NCBI RefSeq assembly: GCF_030815485.1
Contig: NZ_JAUSWV010000002.1
Span: 1,302,001-1,366,000, forward strand
Reading direction: 5' to 3'
Source of the DNA: Streptomyces rishiriensis
GTDB lineage: Bacteria > Actinomycetota > Actinomycetes > Streptomycetales > Streptomycetaceae
DNA length: 64,000 bases
Shown: in pieces, positions 31,899 through 40,831 of the stretch
Position numbering within the stretch: position 1 is the first letter of the stretch
Layout: every line of letters begins with the position of its first letter
Position numbers and translations under genes: made by a program
The notes under the pieces: model-generated
The model's database searches: none
Told to the model about the DNA's origin: nothing
What the model saw: only the letters and a program-made list of their open reading frames with translations

Positions 31899-34379
31899 GT
31901 GGGCGCACACGACGAGGAAGACGTTGCCCGCCGGTGGTTCGACGTGGCGGACACCGCCCCCCTGCTGCTCGACACGCGGGGGGTGGTGACGAGCTGGACC
32001 AGGGACGCCGAGCGCATGCTGGGGTACCCGGCCGCCGAGGCGGTGGGCGGGGACCTGGCCGGGCTGCTCGCCCCCGGGGACGCCGGACGGCTGCCGTACG
32101 TCATGGACCGGTGCCGTCGGGACGGCGGCTGGGCGGGACTGCTGTCCGCCCGCCACCGGGACGGGCGGCCGGTGTCCGTGATGGCGCGGATCACCTCGGC
32201 CGACGAGCCGGGCGGCAGCGCGCGCTGGCTGGTCCTGCTCAACGAGATGGAGGACGCACCCGGCTGGGACATGAGCCGCGCGGTGCTGGAGCGGATGATC
32301 GGCGCCTCCCCGATCGGCATCGCGATGGTCGACACCGACCTGCGTTTCGTGTGGTCGAACGCGGCTCTGTCCGCGTTCGGCGGCGGTCCGCCCGAGCAAC
32401 GGCTGGGGCTGCGGTTGGCCGAGGTCCAGCCGGGGCTGGACGCGGAGGCGATCGAGGCGCAGATGCGCCGGGTGCTGGCGACCGGCGAACCCGTCCTCGG
32501 CTTCGAGCTCGTGGGGCGGGTACGGGCCGCCCCCCACCGCGAGACGGCGCACATGCTGTCGTTCACGCGCCTGGACGACGACCGGGGCGGCCCGATGGGC
32601 GTCTACTACACGGTCGTGGACATGACCGACCGGCACCGCGCCCGGCAGCGGCTCGCCCTGCTCGACCGGGCCGGCCGGCGCATCGGCCGCAGCCTGGACA
32701 TCGCCCGGACCGCCCAGGAACTGGCGGACGTGGCGGTGCCGGGCTTCGCCGATCTCGTCACCGTGGATCTGCTGGAGCCGGTGCTGCGGGGCGCGGAGCC
32801 CGCGCCCGGCCAGGCGCCGGACGGCCACGCGCCGGACGGCGCGGACGACTCCGTCACACTGCGCAGGGCGGGGCGGCGGCCGACCGGAGGCACCGGAGGG
32901 GCGACGGGCAGCCGGGAGGTCGTGCACCGGGCCGGCTCCCCCGCGGTGCGCTGTCTGGCCGGCGGGCGGCCCTGGCGGGTCGAACGCCTCGATCCGCTGG
33001 ATCCGCTCGATCCGCTCATCGAGGAGTGGGTCGCGGGTCTGCCCGCCGGGTCCGCGCCGCCCAGTGCCCTGATCGTGCCGGTCCGGGCGCGCGGCGTCAC
33101 CCTCGGCGTGACCACCTTCCTGCGGCGGGACCCGCACGAGCCCTTCGGCGAGGACGATCTGGTCCTCGCCGAGGACCTGGTCTCCCGCGCGGCCGTCTGC
33201 GTGGACAACGCCCGCCGCTACACGCGGGAACGGGACGCGGCCCTGGTGCTCCAGCGCAATCTGCTCCCCCGCAGGCTGCCCGATCAGGACGCGGTCGAGG
33301 TGGCCGCCTGCTACCGGCCCGCCGACGAGCTGACCGGCCTCGGCGGCGACTGGTACGACCTGATCCCGCTGTCGGGCGCGCGGGTGGCGCTGGTCGTCGG
33401 CGAGGTGCCCGGACACGGCATCGACGCCGCCGCGGCCATGGGCCGGGTACGGACCGCCGTGCGCACCCTCGCCGCCCTGGACCTGCCGCCGGAGGAGATC
33501 CTCGCGCACCTCGACGACCTGGTGACCCGGATGGACGACGAGGAGGGCGCGGCGGCGGAGACGGATCCGCAGGATCCGTGGACGGACGGCGCCCGGACGG
33601 TGGGCGCCGCGTGCGTGTACGTCGTCTACGACCCGGTCGACGGGCGGTGCGTGATGGCCGCGGCCGGGCACCCCGCTCCGGCCGTCATCCTGCCCGACGG
33701 CACCGTCACGTTCATCGAGCTTCCCCAGGGGCCGCCGCTCGGCGCGGGCGGGGCGCCGTTCGAGTCGGCGGAGGTGACCCTTGCGGAGGGCAGCACGCTG
33801 GCGCTGCACACCGACGGTCTGCTGGCCCGCGGCGAGCGGTGGGCACTGGACACGGACCGGGAGCGGCTGCGGCAGGCCCTGGAGCAGTCGGCGGACACGC
33901 TCGAGCTGCGCTGCGGGACGGTGATCGACGCCCTGGTCCCGGCCCGTCCGTACGACGACGTGGCGCTGCTGATGGCCCGGACCCGGCGGCTGCCGGCGGA
34001 CCGGGTCGCCGACTGGGAGCTGCCCGCCGACCCGGCGGCGGTGGCCGAGGCCCGCAAGACCGCGAGCCGCCGGCTGGCGGAGTGGGGTCTGACGGAGCTG
34101 TCGTTCACCACCGAGCTGGTCGTGAGCGAGCTGGTCACCAACGCCATCCGGTACGCCTCCGGACCCATCCGGCTGCGGCTGATCCGCGAGCGCACCCTGG
34201 TCTGCGAGGTCTTCGACGGCGGCACCACCGCGCCGCATCTGCGCCACCCCCGCGCCACCGACGAGGGCGGCCGCGGGCTGCTGCTGGTCTCGCAGGTCAC
34301 GCAGCGGTGGGGCACCCGCTTTCTCCCCGAAGGAAAGATCATCTGGGCGGAGCAGTCGCTCACGGATCCCGACGGGTGA
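31899..34379 (+). CDS. PAS/GAF/SpoIIE serine phosphatase with C-terminal ATPase-like domain
   Basis: An 826-residue multidomain signalling protein. Two PAS domains (about 8-110 and 125-245) come first, then a GAF domain (about 250-430) with a low-complexity insertion. A PP2C/SpoIIE phosphatase follows (about 455-670: RNLLPRRLP, GGDWYDLIPL, VGEVPGHGIDAAAAMG, AAGHPAPAV), then a HATPase_c domain of the RsbW/SpoIIAB type (about 700-820, with VSELVTNAIRYA). In Streptomyces such proteins act on anti-sigma factor antagonists in partner-switch stress signalling. GTG 31899 has GAGAGG 6-7 bases upstream; an earlier in-frame GTG at 31845 is possible. A second, shorter phosphatase follows. Confidence 0.88.
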   Translation: MGAHDEEDVARRWFDVADTAPLLLDTRGVVTSWTRDAERMLGYPAAEAVGGDLAGLLAPGDAGRLPYVMDRCRRDGGWAGLLSARHRDGRPVSVMARITSADEPGGSARWLVLLNEMEDAPGWDMSRAVLERMIGASPIGIAMVDTDLRFVWSNAALSAFGGGPPEQRLGLRLAEVQPGLDAEAIEAQMRRVLATGEPVLGFELVGRVRAAPHRETAHMLSFTRLDDDRGGPMGVYYTVVDMTDRHRARQRLALLDRAGRRIGRSLDIARTAQELADVAVPGFADLVTVDLLEPVLRGAEPAPGQAPDGHAPDGADDSVTLRRAGRRPTGGTGGATGSREVVHRAGSPAVRCLAGGRPWRVERLDPLDPLDPLIEEWVAGLPAGSAPPSALIVPVRARGVTLGVTTFLRRDPHEPFGEDDLVLAEDLVSRAAVCVDNARRYTRERDAALVLQRNLLPRRLPDQDAVEVAACYRPADELTGLGGDWYDLIPLSGARVALVVGEVPGHGIDAAAAMGRVRTAVRTLAALDLPPEEILAHLDDLVTRMDDEEGAAAETDPQDPWTDGARTVGAACVYVVYDPVDGRCVMAAAGHPAPAVILPDGTVTFIELPQGPPLGAGGAPFESAEVTLAEGSTLALHTDGLLARGERWALDTDRERLRQALEQSADTLELRCGTVIDALVPARPYDDVALLMARTRRLPADRVADWELPADPAAVAEARKTASRRLAEWGLTELSFTTELVVSELVTNAIRYASGPIRLRLIRERTLVCEVFDGGTTAPHLRHPRATDEGGRGLLLVSQVTQRWGTRFLPEGKIIWAEQSLTDPDG

Positions 34380-34461
34380 CCGGCTCCGCAAAGCGATGCA
34401 TCCCCCCCATTCGTCACATGACATGAGAAACTGACGCAAGACCGGCGGATGGGGCGCGGCC

Positions 34462-35715
34462 ATGAACGACAAAGCGATCGACTACGCGGCGGTGTTCCAG
34501 GAGCTGCCGGGCATGGTGGCGCTGCTGACGCCCGAGCTGGTGTACGCGGACGCCAACAGGGACTTCCTGCGGGTGACCGGCCGCAAGCACGAGCAACTGG
34601 TCGGCCGGCACCTCTTCGACGTCTTCCCCGACAACCCGAACGACGGGGCCGCGAGCGGCATGCGCAACCTGGAGGCGTCACTGCACCGGGTGCTGGCGAC
34701 CGGCGAGCGGGAGGCCATGGCGCTCCAGCGTTACGACGTCGAGTCGAGCGAGCGGCCCGGCGAGTGGGACGAGCGCTACTGGAGCCCCGTCAACGCGCCC
34801 GTCCACGGTCCGGACGGCTCGGTGGTGCTGCTGGTGCACCGGGTCGAGGAGGTCACCGAGCTGATCCGGGCCCGCGGCGGCCGCGGGACGGCCGGGGACG
34901 CCGCGCGGGCGGGCAGCCGGGGCCGCGTCCTGGAGGCCGAGCTGTACACCCGGGCCCGTGAACTCCAGGAACTCAACGAACGGCTGCGGCTGGCGCACGC
35001 CCGTGAGCGTGAGGTGGCCCTCGCCCTCCAGGAGGCGATGCTGCCCGCCGGACGGCAGGTCGGGCACCACCGGGCCGCCGTCCGCTACCGGCCGGCGGTC
35101 GGCGCGCTCAACGTGTGCGGGGACTGGTACGACCTGGTGGACCTCGTCGGCGGGAACCGCCTCGGCGTGTCGGTCGGCGACGTCGTCGGGCACGGCCTGG
35201 AGGCCGCCGGGGTGATGGGCCAGCTGCGCAGCGCGCTCAGCGCGACCTCCCGGGTCGCCTCGGGCCCGGCCGAGGCGCTGAACGTCCTCGGGCGGTACGC
35301 GCACGTCGTGGACGGCGCCGAATCCGCCACGGCGGTCACCACCTTCATCGACTTCGACCACCACACCATCACCTACAGCAGCGCCGGGCACCCTCCGCCC
35401 GCGCTCGTCCACACCGACGGCCGGGTGGAGTTCCTCGACCGGGCCACCGACCCCCCGCTCGACGCGCGGCCCACGCCGATCCCCCGGCCCCAGGCGCGCA
35501 CCTCCTACGCCAGCGGCGCCACCCTCGCCCTGTACACCGACGGACTCGTGGAACGGCGGCGTGAGGACATCGACACGGGCCTCGCCCGCCTCGCCGACGC
35601 CCTCACGCGCCACCGGGACGCCGACCCGGAGGCCCTCGCCGACGCCGTCCTGCTGGAGTTGCTGCCGCCCGGGGGCGCGACCGACGACACGGCGCTGGTG
35701 ATCGTGCGGCTGTGA
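34462..35715 (+). CDS. PAS/SpoIIE-family protein phosphatase
   Basis: A 417-residue protein with an N-terminal PAS domain (about 8-130: MVALLTPELVYADANRDFLRVTGR). A linker with likely coiled coil follows (about 150-195: ELYTRARELQELNERLRLAHAREREVALALQ), then a PP2C/SpoIIE domain (about 195-415) with AMLPAGRQVG, GDWYDLVDLVG, VGDVVGHGLEAAGVMG and SSAGHPPPALV. Metal-binding aspartates appear in place. It lacks the ATPase-like C-terminus of its upstream neighbour, from which it is separated by 82 bases. The two may be a tandem pair with related targets, which are unknown. Confidence 0.88.
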   Translation: MNDKAIDYAAVFQELPGMVALLTPELVYADANRDFLRVTGRKHEQLVGRHLFDVFPDNPNDGAASGMRNLEASLHRVLATGEREAMALQRYDVESSERPGEWDERYWSPVNAPVHGPDGSVVLLVHRVEEVTELIRARGGRGTAGDAARAGSRGRVLEAELYTRARELQELNERLRLAHAREREVALALQEAMLPAGRQVGHHRAAVRYRPAVGALNVCGDWYDLVDLVGGNRLGVSVGDVVGHGLEAAGVMGQLRSALSATSRVASGPAEALNVLGRYAHVVDGAESATAVTTFIDFDHHTITYSSAGHPPPALVHTDGRVEFLDRATDPPLDARPTPIPRPQARTSYASGATLALYTDGLVERRREDIDTGLARLADALTRHRDADPEALADAVLLELLPPGGATDDTALVIVRL

Positions 35716-35718
35716 GTG

Positions 35719-36144
35719 CTAGCGGCGATCGATGCCGGGCAGGTGGACGCCGTAGAAGTCCAGCATCGTGAGGGTGCGGGCGCGCGTCCGCTCCTTCATG
35801 TACGGCCAGGCGGCTTCCACGAGGCCGTCGGCGTTCAGAAGCTGTTCGAGGACCTCGAAGTAGGCGGCGCCCCGGACGCTCTCCAGGGAATGCGCGGTGA
35901 GCCGCTCCACGAAGTCCCAGCAGCGCGCCAGCAGTTCAGGGTCCGGAGCGTCGCTCTCCAGCTGCGGCATCAGGACCGGCGTGGTGAGGCATTCGGCGAG
36001 CAGCCCGTACAGGTCCACGGCGACGGCTTCGGTCCGGACGGCCGCCTCCGCCGGCATCTCGTACTTCTCGGCGATGAACTCCGCACACTCCGGGAGGGTG
36101 CGCAGCAGGAGGGCCGGGATGTCGTCGGCGGGGATCTCGCTCAT
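35719..36144 (-). CDS. Small acidic protein, candidate immunity protein of the RHS locus (DUF7674-like)
   Basis: A 141-residue, acidic, mostly helical cytosolic protein (MSEIPADDIPALLLRTLPEC; later LESVRGAAYFEVLEQLLNADGLVEAAWPYMKERTR). It resembles the small DUF7674-type proteins, judged from memory. It is the first gene downstream of the RHS-repeat protein on the same strand, where immunity genes of polymorphic toxins normally sit. A strong hairpin lies between them, so it may be transcribed separately. The immunity role is inference from position, size and charge. ATG 36144 is preceded by a weak GCGAGAG site. Confidence 0.68.
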   Translation of the reverse strand: MSEIPADDIPALLLRTLPECAEFIAEKYEMPAEAAVRTEAVAVDLYGLLAECLTTPVLMPQLESDAPDPELLARCWDFVERLTAHSLESVRGAAYFEVLEQLLNADGLVEAAWPYMKERTRARTLTMLDFYGVHLPGIDRR

Positions 36145-36222
36145 GTCTCTCGCAGTCTCTTCCGGGTCGGTGTGTCGCGTCGTCGTGCGGAGGGTGTCCA
36201 GGACAGGACGGGGGGCAAGCGC

Positions 36223-36257
36223 GGGGGCCTGCCACGCGTGGTGCGCGGCAGGCCCCC
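36223..36257. terminator. Perfect 11-bp hairpin between the RHS gene and the small acidic gene
   Basis: GGGGGCCTGCC (36223-36233) pairs with 36247-36257 around a 13-base loop. It begins 15 bases past the RHS stop on the minus strand. It probably terminates or attenuates the long transcript before the candidate immunity gene. Confidence 0.65.
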
Positions 36258-36271
36258 GGGCTCGGCGAGTG

Positions 36272-39200
36272 TCAGGCGCAGTTGCCGCTCGACGGGTCGC
36301 AGACCGATGATCCCCCACCCTGGTCGACGAACGGGTCGACCATGGAGTCACTCACTCCGACCGGGTCCACGATGTCCTTGAACATCTCCCACGAACCCCG
36401 GCCCCAGCCGTACTCCTTGACGTAGGAGGGAGCCTGGGCCACCTGGAGGAGGCCGCCCGCGACGCCCAGGGTGCGGGAGAAGCCGCGCAGCCGGGTGGGC
36501 TGCCCGACGGGCGCGGGGCCCTTGAGCTTCGTACCGGGCGTGAAGTCCTGCCCCGTCAGGTCCTTGACGGCCGGCGTCTTCATCACGGCGTCGAAATTGG
36601 TCTTGACGCTGGACTTCATGCCGGCGTCGGCGTCCATCCTCTTCTTGACGTTGCCCGTGACGTCACGCGAGTTCAGCGCACCAAAGAGCTCCTTCGCCTC
36701 GGCCTTGGCGACCGCCAGGTCCTTGTCGGACAGGAGGTTCTTCTTGTTGCCCTTCTCCGACTCCCTGGCCTTGCGGTCGAGGTCCAGGACGTCCGAGAGG
36801 GCCTTCATGGTCGACCACCCCTTCTGGAGGTGGAGTTCGTCCTTCCCGGGGAGCCGCTCTCCGGTGTTGAACTCGTAGATGAGCGCCGCCGATATCTTCC
36901 CGTTGCCGAAGACCTGCTTCGCCTTGGCCTTGGGATAGATCTGCTGGAGCGCCCCGGACAACTTCTTGTTGCTGACCGCCGGAGCCTGCGCCCGCCGCTG
37001 CATGAAGCCCGGGTTCTTGTTGGGAACCTTGTTGAAGAGCTTCGCGATCGCCTTCTGCACCGCCTTGAAGAGGGCGGCGAACCCGAAGAACTTGCCGTCC
37101 GGGTCGGCGTACACCAGCGGGTTGTTGTTGCCGTAGGTGTAGCCGTGCATCTGCTGCGGGTCGGACAGGTTCATCACCGGGTCGACGGAGAGGAACCGGC
37201 CGGTCGCCGGGTCGTACTCGCGGGCGCCCAGGTGGGTGAGCCCGGTGTCCTTGGTGTCGTCGATGCCGCCGACGAACCCTCGCGTGCTCGGCCAGGCGGC
37301 CGGAGCGGTGCCCCGGGCCTCACCGAACGGGAGGACCCTGCGCTGGGTGAGAGCCAGATCCGTCGCGGCGACGGCCAGCAGACCGGTTCCGTGGTGGTCG
37401 GCGAGGGTGAAGGAGAAGGTGCCGTCGTCGGCACGGATCGCCTGGTGGCCGCTGCCGAGGTCCAGGTAACGGGTCGCCTTGGCCTTGGCCGCGCCCTTGT
37501 CGAGGGTCACGTCGGTGTGGCCGAGGTGCAGGGTGGTGCGGGCGCCGGTGCGGGAGAGCAGCCGGTTGCCGTTGGCGTCGTACAGGTACTCGGTGACGTT
37601 GTCCGGCTTGCCGTCGACGGGCTCGGTCACTTTGGCGAGGAGCCCCTCGGCGTCCCAGTCCAGGTGCTGCCTGCCGCGGTCGGTGGTGTTGCCTGTCAGG
37701 TCGTACTTGTAGTCCGTTCTGGTCGTCCCGGCCGGTCCCTGGCTGGTCACCGAGGTCAGCGTGTGGGCCTTGGCCGTCCCCGGAGCGGGGTACTCGTACG
37801 AGCGCTTGACGTCCTTGGTGGCGTCGCCTCCGGTGTGGTGCCGGGTGTCGGTCAGCCGGTTGCCGGCCTTGTCGTAGGTGTACGACTGCCAGTACGGGGC
37901 CGGGCCGCCGAGCTTGGCGCCGGACGGCGCGGCGGCACAGGTCTGGTCGCCCTGCGTCCACGCCTCGGTCATGCGGCGCAGGTGGTCGTAGGTGAAGCAC
38001 TGGTTGTCGGTGCCGGTGCGGGAGACGTCGTTCAGGGAGAGGACGTTGCCGGCCTCGTCGTAGCGGAAGGTGACGTTCTGGTCGACGCCTGCCTGCTCCT
38101 CACGGTCGACGCGAGTGGTCGCCAGGCGTTGCGTTCCCCACTCATAGGTGTTGGTGACCTGCGTCTTCTTGCCGCCGCTGGTCAGCCCCAAGGTGTACAC
38201 CAGCGGTTTTCCGGTCTGGCTGTACGTGGCCGTGGAGGTCATGCCCTGGCCGAACACGGAGACCGGCCGCAGGGTCTGGTCCTCGTAGGTGTAGCCGACC
38301 GAACCGCCCGGCAGGGAGCCGGCCGCGGAGTAGCTGAGCGAGGCGACCAGACCGGAGGGCTTGTAGGCGGTGCCGGACTGGTAGGTGCCGGCCAACGCGC
38401 CTTCGTCGGCCGGGATCACGGTCGCCGTCTTGGTCGCCCGGTACAGCTTGTCGTACGCGGTGACCGAGGTCGTGTACGCGGCGTCACCGACGTAACGGGT
38501 GGAGTCGGCGAGCTGGCCCTTGGCGCCGGCCACCGTGTCGTAGGTCCACTTGACCCGCAGCCTGCCCGTGGCGGAGCCCTCGCGCAGCTCGGTCTTGCGG
38601 CCCAGCCCGTCGTAGGCGTTGACCAGGGTGCCGTTCGCGTCGGTGCTGGAGATCACCTGGTTGCGGTCGTCGTACCTGGTGTCGGTGCGGCCCTTGTCCG
38701 GGTCGGTGATGGAGAGCTGGTTGCCCCGCTGGTCGTAGGTGTGGCTCCAGCTGTTGCCCGCCGGGTCGGTGACCTTCATCAGCTCGCCCGACGGGCTGTG
38801 CTCATAGGTGGTCGTGTCGTACGCGGACTCGGGCGCCCGCGCCTGGTGTTCGCGCAGTTCGATGACGTTGCCGCGGGCGTCGGTGACGGTGGTGACGGTG
38901 GTGGCGCCGACCGGCGGGATCACCGTGGTCCGGTCGCCCGCGTAGATCGTCTTCGTGGTGCTGAGGACGGCGCCGCCGTCGCCGTTGCCGGCGATCTGCT
39001 TCTCCTCGACCGCGCGGGCCAGACCGTCGAAGGCGGTGCGGGTCTGGGTCTCCACCGACAGCGCGTCGGCGGGCTTGAACAGCTCGGTGACGGGGCTGCC
39101 CGTGCTGTAGTACGGGGCGAACGTCTTGGCTGCGAGGCCGCGTTCGTCATAGAAGACGTCGGAGATGATCCGGCCGCCGTCCGGGCCCGGTGCCTGGGAC

Positions 39201-40831
39201 TGACGCTCCCGCAGGAAGCCGTCGTACAGCTTGAACGACGTGATCTGGCCACCCTCGTTGTTCAGCAGCCTGGTCGCGACGGCGACCGGCTTGCCCTCGG
39301 TGACCGTGTAGCCGTACTCGTACGTCGGCACGCCGCTCGTGGCGCGGTCGGCGAGCCAGACCTTGGTGGAGCGGCCGAGGGCGTCGTAGGCGTAGTTGGT
39401 GACGTTGCCGTTGGTGTCGGTCTGCTTGAGGAGCAGTCCGCGCAGCGGGTCGAGCTCCTTGACCGTGGTCTGGGCGGTGGCCGGGACCGCCGGGTCGGCG
39501 GGCGGGGTGGTGGTCTTGGTCTGGGTGGGCAGTCCTGTGGTCGGGACGAACGCCGTCGTGGTGGTACGGCCGTCCGAGCGCACGGTGCGTACGGGGGCGG
39601 CGTCGCCGGTGACGGTGATGTCGGCCGTCAGGTCGGTGACCGTCAGCTCGCGACCGTAGTCGTCGTAGGTGGCGCCGGCCTCCAGGTAGGTCGCCTTGGT
39701 CCCGTTGTGGCTCTTCAGGGGCGCGGTGCCGGTGGGGTCTCCCTTGGTCGGCGCCGCGCCGTAGGCGCCGCCGTCGTAGGCGGTGCGGATGTCGTCGATG
39801 ACGTCCTTGCTCCGGTCGACCGCGGCGTCACACGCCTTGGCGACGGTCTCCACCCGGGAGGGCAGCACCAGGATGTTCTTGTCGGTATTGGTGGCGTACG
39901 TGGTCCGGACGCACTGGTTGTCGGTGGCCGTGGCGGTGTCGCCGCGGTCGTCGACCTGGGTGACCCGGCCGGCGACGGTGTCGTGGGTGGCGGAGCTGGA
40001 GGTGCTGCGCCACTTGACGCCCGCGCCGTCGTCCAGGGAGGTCCAGGCCTGGCTTTCGGAGACGCCGGTGAGGTCGGCGGTGACGGTGCCCCAGTCGCGC
40101 GTCTTCTTCGCCGTCTCATGGTGCCAGGGCCGGTTGACGGTCTTGGCGACCACCTTGCCGCCGGGACGGTCGAAGGCGGCGGTCCTGTACTCCAGGCCCG
40201 CGGCCGAGGCGTGGTCGGTGATCGGGTCGCCCTCACCGGAGTCGAGGGAGACGGTCACGGACTTGGTGCCGCCCGTGGTGTCCTTGCGGTCGCCGTCCAT
40301 GCCGCGCAGGAACCAGTGGTCCTCCTGCGACTTCATGGCGGCCGCGCCGCCCTGTCCGCCGTTCTTCACCCGGACGTGGCCGTAACCGCGCCACTGCGAC
40401 CAGGTCTTGTACTTCTCCTTGGTGAGGCCGTCGTCGTCGTCGAAGTGCCAGGCGGCGCCGTCGAGGTACTCGTAGGCGGTCACCTGGTCGGGGGCGCCGC
40501 CGGTGCGGTCGGTCGCGACGACGGAGGTGACGACGTACTTGTTGAACCACTCGCGGTCGGGGGCGTCGGTGCTGTCGCCGCCGATGAACTGCGGGAAGCA
40601 GCGCGTGGTGTTGGTCTGCGGGGTCGGCAGGGCGTCCGCGTCGCAGGCCGGCGCCGAGTAGCCGGCGTCGATCTGGCCGCCGGACTCGTCGGCCACGGTG
40701 GACAGACGCGCCTTGATGAAGGGGGCGTAGCCGTCGCCGATCCGGTCCAGCCGGTTGGCGAGCTGGGTGTAGGCGAAGGTGGTCTTCGGCAGGGTGATCG
40801 GCGTCGTGCCGGTGTGGCCGGTGTGCTGCAC
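36272..40831 (-). CDS. RHS-repeat protein, C-terminal part of a frameshifted gene
   Basis: This frame (1519 codons from the ATG at 40831) continues the secreted RHS protein begun at 42711. Upstream of that ATG the same frame reads QLLLDSVQHTG, which joins the N-terminal part if one C is restored at 40849-40852. It holds the RHS/YD-repeat barrel (many YDxxGN/RxTxxTY-like units such as AYDALGRSTKVW, YDAMGN-like YDANGNRLLS) and the core-end motif DDTKDTGLTHLGAREYDPATGRFLSVDP...YGNNNPLVYADPDGK. A 272-residue C-terminal region (36275-37089) follows that I cannot assign: Lys-rich, with GNGKISAALIYEFNTGERLP near its start and CDPSSGNCA at the end. In polymorphic toxins this region is the effector domain. 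Confidence 0.85.
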   Translation of the reverse strand: MQHTGHTGTTPITLPKTTFAYTQLANRLDRIGDGYAPFIKARLSTVADESGGQIDAGYSAPACDADALPTPQTNTTRCFPQFIGGDSTDAPDREWFNKYVVTSVVATDRTGGAPDQVTAYEYLDGAAWHFDDDDGLTKEKYKTWSQWRGYGHVRVKNGGQGGAAAMKSQEDHWFLRGMDGDRKDTTGGTKSVTVSLDSGEGDPITDHASAAGLEYRTAAFDRPGGKVVAKTVNRPWHHETAKKTRDWGTVTADLTGVSESQAWTSLDDGAGVKWRSTSSSATHDTVAGRVTQVDDRGDTATATDNQCVRTTYATNTDKNILVLPSRVETVAKACDAAVDRSKDVIDDIRTAYDGGAYGAAPTKGDPTGTAPLKSHNGTKATYLEAGATYDDYGRELTVTDLTADITVTGDAAPVRTVRSDGRTTTTAFVPTTGLPTQTKTTTPPADPAVPATAQTTVKELDPLRGLLLKQTDTNGNVTNYAYDALGRSTKVWLADRATSGVPTYEYGYTVTEGKPVAVATRLLNNEGGQITSFKLYDGFLRERQSQAPGPDGGRIISDVFYDERGLAAKTFAPYYSTGSPVTELFKPADALSVETQTRTAFDGLARAVEEKQIAGNGDGGAVLSTTKTIYAGDRTTVIPPVGATTVTTVTDARGNVIELREHQARAPESAYDTTTYEHSPSGELMKVTDPAGNSWSHTYDQRGNQLSITDPDKGRTDTRYDDRNQVISSTDANGTLVNAYDGLGRKTELREGSATGRLRVKWTYDTVAGAKGQLADSTRYVGDAAYTTSVTAYDKLYRATKTATVIPADEGALAGTYQSGTAYKPSGLVASLSYSAAGSLPGGSVGYTYEDQTLRPVSVFGQGMTSTATYSQTGKPLVYTLGLTSGGKKTQVTNTYEWGTQRLATTRVDREEQAGVDQNVTFRYDEAGNVLSLNDVSRTGTDNQCFTYDHLRRMTEAWTQGDQTCAAAPSGAKLGGPAPYWQSYTYDKAGNRLTDTRHHTGGDATKDVKRSYEYPAPGTAKAHTLTSVTSQGPAGTTRTDYKYDLTGNTTDRGRQHLDWDAEGLLAKVTEPVDGKPDNVTEYLYDANGNRLLSRTGARTTLHLGHTDVTLDKGAAKAKATRYLDLGSGHQAIRADDGTFSFTLADHHGTGLLAVAATDLALTQRRVLPFGEARGTAPAAWPSTRGFVGGIDDTKDTGLTHLGAREYDPATGRFLSVDPVMNLSDPQQMHGYTYGNNNPLVYADPDGKFFGFAALFKAVQKAIAKLFNKVPNKNPGFMQRRAQAPAVSNKKLSGALQQIYPKAKAKQVFGNGKISAALIYEFNTGERLPGKDELHLQKGWSTMKALSDVLDLDRKARESEKGNKKNLLSDKDLAVAKAEAKELFGALNSRDVTGNVKKRMDADAGMKSSVKTNFDAVMKTPAVKDLTGQDFTPGTKLKGPAPVGQPTRLRGFSRTLGVAGGLLQVAQAPSYVKEYGWGRGSWEMFKDIVDPVGVSDSMVDPFVDQGGGSSVCDPSSGNCA

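Noticed and set aside
31878..34472. 864-codon minus-strand open frame opposite the PAS/SpoIIE gene
   Set aside because: Low-complexity Arg/Gly/Pro/Ala/His sequence, no motif, while the plus strand encodes a clear multidomain protein.
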